From: Trichoplusia ni
Lineage: Eukaryota > Arthropoda > Insecta > Lepidoptera > Noctuidae
Assembly (NCBI RefSeq): GCF_003590095.1
Contig: NC_039494.1
Span: 6,324,001 to 6,388,000 of the forward strand
Length of the DNA stretch: 64,000 bases
Direction: 5' to 3'
Position numbers and translations under genes: made by a program. Below the pieces are notes generated by a model. That model was not told where the DNA came from. It did not search any database and worked only from the letters and a program-made list of their open reading frames with translations. How positions within the stretch are numbered: position 1 is the first letter of the stretch; each line of letters starts with the position of its first letter. Positions 1-10,639 of this stretch are shown here, one piece after another.

Positions 1-2879
1 GACGACAGCTTCACAAGTCTACCCTCTCTAGCTGATACACTAACTGCGCATTTTTCTGATGTTCCTGGGAATTTTAATGTAGTTCACATAAACGCACAGA
101 GCATTCCGGCTCATTTTCCTGATATGCTGGCAAGTTTTGACTGTAAGAATGTTCACGAAATTTTAGTTTCTGAGTCGTGGCTCAAACCTTGCCTCCCATC
201 TAGTATCTACACGTTGCCAGGATTCCAGTTAGTTAGAAACGACCGCGCAAGTGGTGGCGGTGGTGGTGTTGCCATATATTTGCGGACTTATATTTCCTTT
301 TCAATTCTAAATGTGTCAGCGCAGCCTCCGCCACCGAATGCCGGGGAACATCTCTTCCTGGAACTTACAATGACTCACACTAAAATTCTACTTGGAGTTT
401 ATTACTGTCCGTCTTTGCGTACTAACTTTTTTTCTTCCTTAGAAAACATTTTAGAAAACGTGGTAACTTCTTACAGTCACATTATAATCATGGGTGATTT
501 TAACACCTGTCTTCTTAAAAATGATTACCGATCTGTGTCTCTTAACTCTATTGTCAATTCTTGCAATCTTTCAATACTTCCTCTTAACGCAACTCATCAT
601 TTTCCTCATTCTACTCCCTCACTTCTTGATTTAATTTTTGTTTCTTCCTGTGATCACGTGGCCAAACACGGCCAATGTACGGCTGATGCATTTTCCTATC
701 ATGACCTTATATTTCTTTCATATAAAATCCGTCCTCCTAAAGCAAAGTCAAGAATTCTTCTGCAGCGTAATTTTGGTGGCATGGATCTTGGGAGACTTCG
801 TGAGGATGCTGCTAATATTGACTGGTCGCCATTACTTTATTCCCCAGGCATGGATGAAAAGGTAGAGATTTTATCACGAAATCTAATCGCTCTGTACGAC
901 GTCCATGCTCCAGTTCGTTCAGTTAAGGTGAGGCATCTACCTGCGCCTTGGCTCACCGAGGAAATAAAGCTGCTAATGGGCAAGAAGGTTGCAGCCAAGT
1001 CGAGGTACAAGGCCTGCTCTGATCGTGCGAACTGGGAGAAATATGTTAATGTACGAAATCACTGCAACAAGGTGTGTAGGAATGCTCAACGCCATCACAT
1101 TCACGCATCAGTTGAAAACGAAGATCCGGCTAAGGTCTGGAGATTTCTAAGATCAATGGGGATTGGAAAATCACGCTATGAAAATATTTCTCAAGATGTT
1201 AATATCGACTCATTGAACCAACATTTCTCTTCGTCTCCTAATTTTGATAGGATGACAAAACTAAATACTTTAAACACTCTTTCTAGTGTTCCAACCCCAG
1301 ATTATTCTTCCTTCGTCTTTAGTCAATTTGCCGCTTGTGATGTTAAGAAGAGCATTGCATCCATTACCTCTGATGCAGTTGGAAGCGACTGTGTCAGCCG
1401 TAAAATGATCCTCCCTATCCTTGATGAAATCCTTCCTGTCATATGCCATTTCCTGAACTATTCCATATCCAGCGGTGTTTTTCCGGACGCTTGGAAAGAA
1501 GCCCAAATTACTCCTTTACCAAAGAAAGCCAATCCTAAATCCTTTTCCGAGTATCGTCCCATATCCATATTACCATTCCTATCCAAAGTCCTAGAACGTC
1601 TTATTCACAATCAGTTAAGTTCATTCCTATCCAAGAATAGACTTCTTAATCCCTTCCAATCCGGTTTCCGCCCTGGTCACAGTACCCTGACAGCCTTGGT
1701 TAACATTACGGATGACATCAGGCTGGGCATGGAAAATGGGAAATTAACGGTTCTTGCTCTCCTAGACTTTAGTAATGCCTTTAACACCGTTGATTTCGAC
1801 ATTTTGCTTGGTATGCTTAGCTCTCTTAATGTATCTCCAACGGCCATTGACTGGTTTCACAGTTACCTGTACGGGCGCCGGCAACGTGTTCGTATTGACG
1901 ATAAATGTTCGTCATGGTGCGATACGACCGCTGGTGTGCCGCAGGGTGGCGTTTTATCTCCATTACTTTTCGCTATTTTTATAAATTCAATCACCAACAA
2001 TCTCCTTTCTTCCTATCACCTTTATGCAGATGATCTTCAAATCTACTCACAGGCTCCTTTGTGTCTACTATCACAAGCCATTGGAAACATCAATAAAGAC
2101 CTATCACATATAACTGAGTGGAGTAGGTGTTATGGGCTTAAAATAAACCCTTTAAAAACTCAGCTTATTATCATAGGTAGCTCACGAATGGTCTCGAAAA
2201 TAGACTGGTTCCAGCTTCCCCAAGTTATCTTCGACGGAATCCAGATTCCCTTTAGTCCCGCAGTGAAGAACCTTGGGCTACATATGGATAGTAGGTGGAT
2301 ATGTCTTGGGATCTGCAGATGCAGGAAACCAGTAGGCGGTTATTTGCGTCTGCGGGATCCTTGAGACGGTTGCGGAATTTCCTACCCACTGCTACAAAAA
2401 TTGCGCTTGCACAATCTCTTCTTCTCCCTGTTCTTGACTATGCTGATGCCAGCTATCTTGATCTCAGAGAGGACCAGCTGAATAAACTTGAACGTCTTCA
2501 GAATGTCTGTATAAGATTCATATTTGGTTTGCGCAAGTATGATCATGTTTCAGAATTTCGCATAAAACTCAAGTGGCTTCCAATAAGACTTCGTCGGAAT
2601 GCTCATATACTTTCCTTGCTTTATAATATTCTTTTCCACCCTACAACCCCTTTTTATCTCAAAAATCGTTTTGAGTTTATTTGTGATACACATGCAAAAT
2701 CTCTCAGGTCATCGGAAAATCTAAAACTGAAAATGCCAATGCACTCGACATCATTTTATGACAAATCCTTCACGGTCCAAGCTACACGTCTGTGGAATGC
2801 ATTGCCCGTGAGTATTAGACGCGCGCAGTCACTTGCCGTTTTTAAAAAAATGGTGAAAGACCACTACTTGGCTTGTTAA
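1..2879 (+). pseudogene. LINE ORF2: AP endonuclease plus reverse transcriptase, frameshifted
   Basis: The product would nick target DNA and reverse-transcribe the element RNA. The N-terminal part is an exo/endo/phosphatase-type endonuclease (SESWL near the start, MGDFN near codon 163 of the open frame). The reverse transcriptase carries a LDFSNAFNTVD block, a GVPQGGVLSPLLF block and the catalytic YADD near base 2030. The frame runs to a stop at 2364. The homologous C-terminal region (DLREDQLNKLERLQN, then a LKWLP block) continues in another frame from about 2295 to 2879, so there is one small indel near 2295-2300. Apart from that frameshift the ORF is remarkably clean, suggesting a fairly recent copy. 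The start codon is outside the window. Confidence 0.85.
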
Positions 2880-3195
2880 TCGTGTCACCACACTGTAGGT
2901 ACCTATAATTATTTTATTTTATTTTTCTAATATCTATCACTCTTAGTATTTACCTAGTTTATTCTATGTTCTAATAATATGTTTACGTAGTATATATATA
3001 TTTATCTAAATGTACGCCATTAACTACCCCGTTTCAAATTCTTCCATAATTCGATTCCATCCAAAGGTTGTCTGGAAGAGATTGCTTTTTAGCGATAAGA
3101 CCGCCTTTTGTACTCATCATATTATTTGTATTGACCTAAATTGTTTTTCCTTATGGTGTACAATAAAGAGTATTCTATCTATCTATCTATCTAAA
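1..3195 (+). mobile_element. CR1/Jockey-group non-LTR retrotransposon, 5' end outside window
   Basis: The ORF2 reading frame is open from the first base, so the 5' part lies outside the window. Coding ends at 2879. An AT-rich 3' UTR follows and finishes with an AATAAA-containing stretch and a short TCTA microsatellite tail (about 3173-3195), the type of tandem 3' tail seen in some LINE clades. The last ~50 bp recur in reverse orientation at 4954-5001, which fixes the 3' end of the family. Clade assignment rests on motif style only. Confidence 0.85.
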
Positions 3196-3960
3196 CGATC
3201 GCCGAGATCCCGACGCTTACGACAGAAAATGGCGTCATTCTACAATTAGCTGTTTGGATGTTTTTAATGTTTTGTATTATTAAGTTTTAGTTGAACTATG
3301 CATTCAATTAATAAGGTGCACAACAACATACTAAGGTGACTCAAGTGCCGGGAAAGAGTCCTGAATCGCCAGTGCATAAGAACTATTCGACATAGGCCAG
3401 ACACTGTTTTTTGCAACAGTTAAGATTGAAAAAATCTATAATTCCAGGCCTTTTTGAAAAGAACTCTGGATTAAAACGTCCTTGGCATGAACTAAGGATA
3501 TTACGCTAATAATAAAGGTTAGTCCTAAAGAAATACTTATGTTTTTTTTTAATTCTTTTTAATATTGTCAGTTTCTTTTTTTCATTTGATGTTGTTTATA
3601 AACTATTGACTTAATATCTAAACAAAGTCTCTCATCTCCATCATCCCATCTGGTTTCAACTTTTATTTAATTGTAGTGGTTTAAAATACTTAATGGAAAG
3701 GAAGGAGGCTTTTGGAAGTTCCCTTCAATTTCTCTGCCATCACCAAATCCTCGTTTCTATATCATGTACCACCATAGAAATATAATCGTTAAAAAAACAT
3801 TAAAATCTGTTCATAAATAACGAAGTTAGGCGCGAACAAACATAAAAAAATCATATCATAATATAATATTAGTCGAATAAAATGTGTTAGTCGGATGGGA
3901 TAAGCCGCTTTGCAGTTTGATACAGAATAAATCAATTGATGCTTTTTTTGCGTGAATTCA
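3196..3960. other. AT-rich non-coding stretch
   Basis: I see no convincing coding region, RNA gene or recognised repeat here. Only poly-A/T runs and low-complexity sequence are visible. Confidence 0.5.
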
Positions 3961-4029
3961 TTTAGTACTTAGTGAAAATGGGAATAATATATCTGGTTAC
4001 AGGCATTACCTTCAGCCACATAGCCACAT

Positions 4030-4645
4030 ACTTTCCGGCCCATCATTTGATTGGTTTGCGTTTGGGTGTCGCATCTCATATTTGCCAATACGGCGAAAGA
4101 GTCGATTGCCTTGGTCATCATGGCCTGTCCTGCAGCAGGAGCGCGGGATGTATACCGCGCCATGTAAATATTAATGACATCATCCATCGTGCTCTTGTCA
4201 CGGCTGGTGTACCTGCTATTTCGGAAACCCATTGCGATCGTAAGAGACTAGACAGAATGTCATTGCTGCCTTTTAAATTGGGTCGGCCTTTGGTGTGGGA
4301 CGCGACATGCGTCGACACCCTACCGCCATCCCATATTCTAAGTTAAAACGGCTGTAATATAATAACCTTGTTGGATATTATATTTTTGAGCCGTTTGGGG
4401 TTGAAACGTTCGGGACATGGGGGCCAGGTGCACGAGTTCTATTTAAAGAACTCGTAAAGCGTTTGGTCGACTCTTACCATGATGAGGCTGGTCTGTATTT
4501 TGCTCAAATAATTAGCATTGCCATACAACGTGGCTATGTTGTTTATGCTACGCTGTGTACGTACGGGCAATTCCGTACAGGTATGTTGTGGACAAAGAGG
4601 GCGGGATGTGCACAAAATGAACTGTTTTGTGTCCGTCTTCAATGA
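4030..4645 (+). pseudogene. Degenerate retroelement-related ORF (possible restriction-like nuclease end)
   Basis: The translation contains blocks I associate with a widespread arthropod repeat-encoded protein: ICQYGERVDCLGHHGLSC, IPRHVNINDIIHRALVTAGVP and GRPLVWDATCVDT. The last block resembles a PD-(D/E)xK-type nuclease segment, though the expected upstream RPDG-like motif reads RLDR here. Coding continues in another frame after about 4385 (FEPFGVETFGTWGPGARVLF, then a block ending IAIQRG), so the copy has at least one frameshift and a stop near 4346. It is probably a dead 3' fragment of a reverse-transcriptase element. The family name is uncertain. Confidence 0.55.
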
Positions 4646-4891
4646 GAGTGCTTTATTCACTAACTCTATCTAAATTACAGTGTATAATGTAAACGTGATT
4701 TGCATTCACTGCAAATGTGTGTAAATCACGAGGCGATACCCGTACAAAATGTATGAATCCCCCTTTATCATTGATAGTGCAGGTTGAATAGAGAAGGTGT
4801 AAAATATATAAGTACTAGAGATTCTTAACTTGTAACTAACAACTAGACAACATTAGTGAGTAAAGAACTAGATAAACTCTGAATCATTTCA

Positions 4892-5137
4892 TTGGCCTAG
4901 CCTTTTCCTAAGTATGTTGGGATCGGCTACCAGTCTAACCGGTTTAAGCTAAGATAGATAGATAGAATACTCTTTATTGTACACCATAAGGAAAAACAAT
5001 TAAGTACCAGTGTTTTACAAGGAGCGACTGCCTATCTGACTTCCTCAACCCAGTTACCTGGGCAACACGATACCCCTCGGTTAGACTGGTTGTCAGACTT
5101 TTACAAGCTTCTGACTACTTGTAACGACTGACAAAGA
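4892..5137 (-). repeat. Interspersed repeat family R (copy 1), interrupted
   Basis: This is a copy of a repeat that recurs at 24355-24405 plus 30005-30196, 38925-39085, 42020-42250, 54355-54455 and 57318-57465. Internal landmarks are GGCCTAGCCTTTTCC, CCAGTCTAACC, GGAGCGACTGCCTATCTGA and GGTTAGACTGG. The inner CCAGTCTAACC and GGTTAGACTGG boxes are mutual reverse complements. The copy is split by a LINE tail at 4954-5001. Confidence 0.7.
4954..5001 (-). mobile_element. Extremely 5'-truncated LINE tail nested in repeat R
   Basis: The sequence is the reverse complement of the 3' end of the LINE at 1-3195 (bases about 3147-3195), including the TCTA/GATA microsatellite. It interrupts repeat R between AAGCTAA and AAGTACC, with a possible short AAG/TAAG target duplication. 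It looks like an abortive target-primed insertion of about 50 bp. Confidence 0.65.
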
Positions 5138-5815
5138 CCCACAATTCGACAGTATTACAATTACAATTAGACAGTATTGTGACAAAGATGGTCACCATAC
5201 TACGGACCAACTGCGTCAAGCATAGCTTAACCTGTGATCGATTCACTTATGCGTTTATAGCTTAGCCACGAGCTCCTCTATAAACCCTGAATATACTTGA
5301 CAACTATTCTAAATTCATAATTTCTGGTAGAACTTCGTCAAAAGTGACAACAGTATCGATTTAATAGTGAACTACCAAAGCATTGTCGTTCTTATAGAAG
5401 GAAAATCTTAAATTTAGAGCGATTACACACGATCTTCTTAGTAAAGGCTATGCGTGAGTCGAATTTACATATTTAAGTCCGATATTCCTTGTTACTTCAA
5501 ACTTCAGAGCTCGGAACGGGTTCACAATAAGGGATAGATATCCATTACCTTACCGAGAGTATTTCGTCGTTCGATTAGGTAAGTCCAAATATGTACTTTA
5601 CTGGCAACCGGAATTCACCAAATATTACAAAATAAACAGTCGGTGCCTTTAACTGGATTTGTTTCGCTTTCTATCATGAATAAGTACTTGCGCCTGCAGT
5701 TTATCAGCGTATTCAGCCTATCAACCACCAGGGCTTAACCTGTCGACTGAGTTTTATAGGTATGTCATTTATAGTTCTGACCTTGAAAGCAACTGTCCGA
5801 CGTCTGTTCGACGAC
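5138..5815. other. Non-coding stretch
   Basis: No gene or clear repeat is visible. A short duplicated ATTAGACAGTATT-like motif occurs near 5150-5180. Confidence 0.4.
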
Positions 5816-5816
5816 C

Positions 5817-6010
5817 TCCGTGGTCGAGTGGCGTACACACTGGTTTCAAGGTGTCGCTAGCTCTGAGGTCCCGGGATCGATCCCCGGTCGGGTCAATGTA
5901 AAAATTCACATTTCTACATTGTCTTGGGTCTGGGTGTTTGTGGTACCTTCGTTGTACCTGAATTACATAACACAAGTGCTTAAGCAACTTACTTTGGGTT
6001 CAGAAAAATG
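5817..6010 (+). mobile_element. tRNA-derived SINE
   Basis: The head (5817-5890) has an A-box-like TGGTCGAGTGGCGTACAC and a B-box-like GGGATCGATCCCCGG, as in tRNA-derived SINEs. The body carries a TTGTCTTGGGTCTGGGTGTTTGTGG segment like the bodies of the other SINEs here. The mutated acceptor region and lack of a clean cloverleaf argue against a functional tRNA. Confidence 0.65.
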
Positions 6011-6839
6011 TATGTGATGTAGTCCGCATTAAAAAAAAAAACTATACCAAAACCGTATATTATTATTTTTTTTCGTAAAAATGAACCGCTTTCAAAAACA
6101 AACTTCAATTTAGCATAAGCAAAATCATGTATTAACAAATAGTTTTACTTATACTTTGTGTATTAGTGATTGTTTTTTGATAACTCTTGGTCTTATAATA
6201 ACTAAAAACCTTCAAACACACTTACAGATCAAACTCAGAACCTCCTTTTTTTTGAGTTGGTTAAAGTACTAAAACCTTTTCCTGAATGTAAAAAATACAT
6301 TTCTGAGGACTTTACTATTTGTTTGGTTAAGAGAAATTATTTATTCTACTACCACAGTATTACAACGATAGGTGAAGAAGCTTGGTTACTTTTTTACATT
6401 CCGAAGGTATATCGTTTGACTATCTTACGAATATTAATTAAAGATGAGGTAGCTACATTATCTTTTTATTTATTTATTAATATATAAATATAACAATTTC
6501 TTATAATTTCCAATCACAAGTATTCACACACGGCTCAGAAGGAAACCGATAACTTCCAGAACGCGGTGAAACACCTGCCTGGCTCGACGTCTGTTCAAAA
6601 AGTAACGTTCTAAAACATTACTCGTTAACCGTCAAACCGTAGGGCTGCCAACACACGAATCGAATACACCCAAGTCGATATCGATTGTCAACTTGACGTT
6701 CCGATTTTGCCCTCTGCGACATACTTATCTCGCTTTCTCATACGTGTATGTTCATCTCATAAAGGAAAGTAAATCTCCTTACAACAGTTACAACTAATTT
6801 ACACATCAACAATTTTCCATGAAACTTTACATATAGGCT

Positions 6840-7253
6840 TTAATAAATTTTAATGGCAATAAACATGCGTTGGTTGTAGTGGATGCTTTTACCAAATATT
6901 GTTTTTTAAATGCTCAAAGTACTCAAGATTTAATGAAAAAAGACTAGTCATATGTACTCCTGTTTATCTCTTTATTAGGATCTACGAGTAATAAAGCCGT
7001 TATTTGTGATGAAGGTAGGATGTTTGAGTCACTAGTCAGTTTTCAGGTTCATTATAGTACCCCAGAGATGCACAGTACTAGTGGTCTAGTGGCGCGTTTT
7101 ATCTGTACCGTCGTTAACATGCTGTGGATTGGTCTGTACAATTGTGGAGTGTGTACAATACCTGAAATGCCTTTTGAGAACCGTGACTCACTAAGACATA
7201 TGAAAAAAGAAAGAGTTTCAGAGGAGTCAGGCCGAACAAAACAGAATTCTTAG
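6840..7253 (+). pseudogene. Degenerate Gypsy-type integrase fragment
   Basis: Translated blocks read HALVVVDAFTKYCFL, AVICDEGRMFESLVSFQ and STSGLVARFICTVVNML. They match the order of the integrase core of Ty3/Gypsy retrotransposons: first catalytic Asp in VDAFTK, second Asp in CDEGRMF, then the ERF/RTV region where the catalytic Glu has become Ala (LVARF). Frames change between blocks. It is a dead remnant with no LTRs recognised. Confidence 0.55.
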
Positions 7254-7318
7254 GTATGACATTACCAATTAATTTTCTATAATCACCACTAATTAAAGCA
7301 CTAGTTCTAAAAATTTAC

Positions 7319-7640
7319 ATGTATTTGGTTTCATCAATTTTGTCATGTAATATATATCGCCATATCGAATATCTGAAGCAACACTTCTGGGCTCGTTTCT
7401 CACATGATTACTTTCTGGGTTTGCAGGAGGATATAAATGGCATTAATCGCATTGTGAGCTCAAGGACAATAGTTGTTATAAAGTACAAAACTTTAACCCC
7501 GCTTATGTGGCTTCTAGGAGGCATTACACCTGGTCTCACAGGCAGAGACGGCATCGCGATCCATTTATTTTATCAAAAGGGTGTCGGGATTGGGCGTGCC
7601 TTCAACTACTGTCAATAGCTTCGGTCGAATACTCTTCACC
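7319..7640 (+). pseudogene. BEL/Pao pol C-terminal remnant
   Basis: The open frame contains LKQHFWARFSHDY, a middle IVVIKYKTLTPLMWLLGG and then GRDGIA and GRAFN. This is the layout of the C-terminal domain of BEL/Pao pol proteins (a WxRFSxxY block, a WLLGRV-like block, a GxDGxxR block). It is degenerate: the GR of WLLGR reads GG and spacing is altered. A TGTTAAGGCC sequence at about 7650 could be the start of the downstream LTR, but no second LTR is visible. Confidence 0.5.
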
Positions 7641-8236
7641 GGGTAGAATATGTTAAGGCCACTATCCTCAAGTCAGCAGCCACCATGAGCTGCGCGCCAC
7701 AATCGGCGAGCCGCGGAAGTATAAGTGGGGTGCGGGAGCAGCCGCTCATCCATCGGTGCCAGTAAACAACAAGTTTATACAGTCCGCTTTAACTTTTCAA
7801 CTGAGTTAAAAACTCAGTTGAAGAGCTTCGCTTAGTAATAAAACTGGTAATAAACTGGAAAATGGGATATCTAAATTTGATTAACAAGTAAGAGTATCAC
7901 TTACTAAATCTCAGTCTTATAGAGATAATTTGTCATTGTCAATGTGTTATTGTGGGATATTGTGGTAAAGTAAGCTGCGAAAGAAGGCAAGGCAAAGAAA
8001 ATAAGTTGATATTTCCTTTTGTCCTTTAATCATAACATGAAATCTCATACAGTCTAAAATTAAGAATAGACATTATTTACATCATCTAAATTATCACCTG
8101 TTTAACACTTTTTGTGGCTGCATGTAAAACAATCTGTTGTTCACCGGTTGCGGTCCAATTCATTACCTAATTTGGCCATTCCCTACATATTGGTTTATGT
8201 CGGTTTGGCTTATCCTTTAGGCGATATCCTTTTTGG
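7641..8236. other. Possible LTR remnant and 3' flank of gene A
   Basis: Bases 7650-7780 are GC-richer and may belong to a BEL/Pao LTR. The rest is AT-rich. A possible variant poly(A) signal for the minus-strand gene A (ATTAAA on the minus strand) lies near 8026. Confidence 0.3.
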
Positions 8237-10549
8237 TTAAGGTGGATAGGTTCTGCTTTTGGGGATATTTTTTGACAAGTTTTGCATTTTAGGTGCTCCA
8301 ACTATTAATTTAAATTCTTTAAGCTTTGTTTCTCCACTGTCCGGGAGACCTGCAAACCCGGGGAGAGTCCGCAGTGCTCTGAAACGATCATTCATCTGCG
8401 GTATATGGATGACGCTGTTCGAGGTCAAGCTAGAGCGGGTGGTGTCCGGATAAATCCTTGTCGCTGTGAATAAATATTTTAACGCCTCACGTGTATATCC
8501 ATTTCGGAAGATCGGACGTTCAACCTTCAAGGGTCTATCAGACTGCTGTGAAAACAAACTAGCACGCGGAACCGGTACCTGGCGAGATGTTGCACTTTGA
8601 TCAGGAATTCTGCGAAAAGTGACACTAACAGACGGTTTGGTTATCAGCGACGCGTTTAAACGTAGGAAATCTTCTAGTATACTTTCAAACTGTGACAAAT
8701 GTTGGGTTGATAAGTAACTTGAAAATGTTGAACTTGCTGCTTGTGTAGTGTTGACTATTCTCTTCGAAAATACGGCACTATTTATTGGTTGAGCCACGCT
8801 TCTAGATTTTTCTTCCTCGGTCTTCTTTTGAGTACTACTTTGTGGTAAATTTTTCAAGTTTGGTATTCTTCTTGTTTTCTGGGACCAGATCACAGAGTAT
8901 GGACGTATAATTTGTTTTTGTGCATTTTTAGTGCCAATTTTTTTATTATTTTGGTTTTCATTTAGATCCGCAGAAGTCGATTCTTGTTCTTCATGGTTAG
9001 AAGTTGTTGATTCATCTACCAACTTTATTTCATCTTTTCTAGTAGTTATATTATAATTTCGATTAACAGTTATATCATATGTAGGGAGGCTAGCGAGGTA
9101 CATAGGTTTTACTAATACCATTGTAGTTTCTCCCCAGAGCAAAAACTTTGGCCGCATCAGCCCTTTTTTTTTTCTTTCTTTTTCTAATGTTGTGTCGTAT
9201 TGATTCTCAATTGAATGCCAAGATGTTGGCACTTCTTCTATGTATTCAGATAATTCTTCTTCCACCATTTTTTCTTCACTTTTCCGAGCAGTTGTATCAG
9301 TCCGTGGATGCATTGTCTTCCTAGAAGGTTCCGTGACGACATTTGAGTCTACGTCTATTACCTCTGTCTTCGTTTTGCCTAAACTTCTATCAGATATCCC
9401 CCCGATTGAATGCCGACGAGTTAATTTTTCACTGAACTGATTTTTGGACATCATTTTTTGTTTGGTTGTCCACATTGATTCCTCTAAAAACTGCTGCTGA
9501 TGGTGCCATGGAGTTTTGTCTGTAAGTTTAGGTTTTAAAGTTTCCTTTGCAGGTTCTATAACGGTATCCGAATCTGAATTAATTACTTTAGTTTTATTTT
9601 TTTCGGTGTCTAATATTGAACCGAATATACTTTCAAATGCTTCCCTAGTAGGTTTTGTGGCTATATCCGAATCTGAGTGTATTTCCTTTTCTTGTGGTTT
9701 TTTGGTATCTAGCATTGTATCAAACATACTCTCAATTGAATGCCAAGGAGTTGATTCCTCACTTACTTTTTTTTTGGTTGCCAACATTGATTTAAACTTT
9801 ATTGTTTCTCTAGAAGGTTCTGTAATGATGTTCAAATCTGAGTTTATTACCTTTTCTGGTGTTTTTTCTTTGTCTAACTTTGTATCAAATATACTCTCAA
9901 TTGAATTCCAAGGAGTAAATTCTTCGCTTACTTTTTTTTTGGTTGCCGATATTGATTTAAACTTAATTGTTTCTCTAGAAGGTTCTGTAACGATGTCCGA
10001 ATCTGAGTATATTATCTTTTCTGGTGCTTTTTTGGTGTCTAATTTTGAATCAAATATACTCTCAATTAAATTAAAAGGAGTAAATTCTTCAGTTACTTTT
10101 TTTTTGGTTGCCAATACTGATTTCATCTTTATTGTTTCTCTAGTAGGTTCCGTGACGATATCCAAATCTAAGTTCACTATCTTTCCTTGCGTTTTTTTGG
10201 TGTTTAAATTTTCATTGAATATACTTTCAATAGAATGCCAAGAAAGTGATTCTTCGCTCAATTGTTTTTTGATTGTCGAAACTGATTCTTTTACAAACTT
10301 TTGCTGATATTGCCAAGTTGTTTCGATATCTTTAAGATTTATTGTTATCGTAGTTGGTTCTTCACAGCTAAAATCTGGAAAGGGAACAGGACCACATATC
10401 GGTTTTAATTCTTTTACAGATTTTTTCCCTTCTGATTTCATTGCCGGTTCCATCACATCCCATGTCCGTAAAGATTGAAATTCTAAGGATGCAATATTCA
10501 CAAAATGCAATTCGTTAATGACGACAATATAAAAAAATGAATTGTACAT
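8237..10549 (-). CDS. Gene A: large secreted repeat protein of the CGP-SCE family
   Basis: This encodes 770 residues from the ATG at 10549. The frame is open upstream to another ATG at 10633. I prefer 10549 because the sequence around it (ACGTAATG preceded by a tiny ORF) aligns with genes D and F, and because the protein then begins with a signal-like MYNSFFYIVVINELHFVNIA resembling theirs. The family core is at residues 52-63 (KPI followed by CGPVPFPDFSCE). Residues about 83-286 are four well-matched 55-residue repeats (165 bp each, 9690-10300) with blocks like WHSIESIFD, KVINSDSD and EPSRETIKFKS, followed by decayed copies. The rest is Ser/Thr/Lys-rich and probably disordered. It lacks the TTSTMxPFPEG and Cys-Trp C-terminal modules seen in its relatives. 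Function unknown; likely secreted. Confidence 0.8.
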   Translation of the reverse strand: MYNSFFYIVVINELHFVNIASLEFQSLRTWDVMEPAMKSEGKKSVKELKPICGPVPFPDFSCEEPTTITINLKDIETTWQYQQKFVKESVSTIKKQLSEESLSWHSIESIFNENLNTKKTQGKIVNLDLDIVTEPTRETIKMKSVLATKKKVTEEFTPFNLIESIFDSKLDTKKAPEKIIYSDSDIVTEPSRETIKFKSISATKKKVSEEFTPWNSIESIFDTKLDKEKTPEKVINSDLNIITEPSRETIKFKSMLATKKKVSEESTPWHSIESMFDTMLDTKKPQEKEIHSDSDIATKPTREAFESIFGSILDTEKNKTKVINSDSDTVIEPAKETLKPKLTDKTPWHHQQQFLEESMWTTKQKMMSKNQFSEKLTRRHSIGGISDRSLGKTKTEVIDVDSNVVTEPSRKTMHPRTDTTARKSEEKMVEEELSEYIEEVPTSWHSIENQYDTTLEKERKKKGLMRPKFLLWGETTMVLVKPMYLASLPTYDITVNRNYNITTRKDEIKLVDESTTSNHEEQESTSADLNENQNNKKIGTKNAQKQIIRPYSVIWSQKTRRIPNLKNLPQSSTQKKTEEEKSRSVAQPINSAVFSKRIVNTTQAASSTFSSYLSTQHLSQFESILEDFLRLNASLITKPSVSVTFRRIPDQSATSRQVPVPRASLFSQQSDRPLKVERPIFRNGYTREALKYLFTATRIYPDTTRSSLTSNSVIHIPQMNDRFRALRTLPGFAGLPDSGETKLKEFKLIVGAPKMQNLSKNIPKSRTYPP
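9690..10300 (-). repeat. 165-bp in-frame tandem repeats inside gene A
   Basis: The plus-strand landmark CTCTCAATTGAATTCCAAGG or a close variant occurs near 9731, 9896, 10061 and 10226, exactly 165 bp apart each time. The period is a multiple of three, so repeat number can change without breaking the frame. Confidence 0.9.
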
Positions 10550-10559
10550 TACGTTATAG

Positions 10560-10577
10560 TTAACAATCGTTGACCAT
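10560..10577 (-). promoter_or_regulatory. Five-codon upstream ORF before gene A
   Basis: The minus strand reads ATGGTC, three more codons, then TAA (peptide MVNDC). The stop is followed by a 10-nt spacer ending ACGTA and then the main ATG at 10549. The same layout occurs before D, E, F and G. A TTTATAC TATA-like element lies only ~20-24 nt upstream, so it is unresolved whether the mRNA includes this ORF. Confidence 0.5.
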
Positions 10578-10590
10578 ATTTGTGGAAAAA

Positions 10591-10630
10591 TGTTTTGTAT
10601 AAACAAAATCTTACTCGGAATGTTAAGCGT
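10591..10630 (-). promoter_or_regulatory. Candidate promoter segment of gene A, similar to gene F
   Basis: On the minus strand this reads AACATTC, CGAGT, then TTTTGTTTATA. The upstream region of gene F (45646-45680) carries AACATTC, ACGAGT and TTGTTTATA in the same order. Shared order and spacing suggest a common ancestral promoter. Confidence 0.45.
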
Positions 10631-10639
10631 CAAATTTGC

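Noticed and set aside
3966..4232. Minus-strand frame 4232-3969 as a gene
   Set aside because: It is the antisense shadow of the retroelement fragment that is coherent on the plus strand.
9516..10307. A 263-codon open frame on the plus strand opposite gene A
   Set aside because: It lies on the tandem repeat array of gene A and exists because one 165-bp unit happens to be open in the antisense frame. It has no signal, domain or family resemblance.
10550..10633. The upstream ATG at 10633 as start of gene A
   Set aside because: The 28 extra residues do not match any paralogue, whereas the ATG at 10549 and its preceding ACGTA align with D and F.
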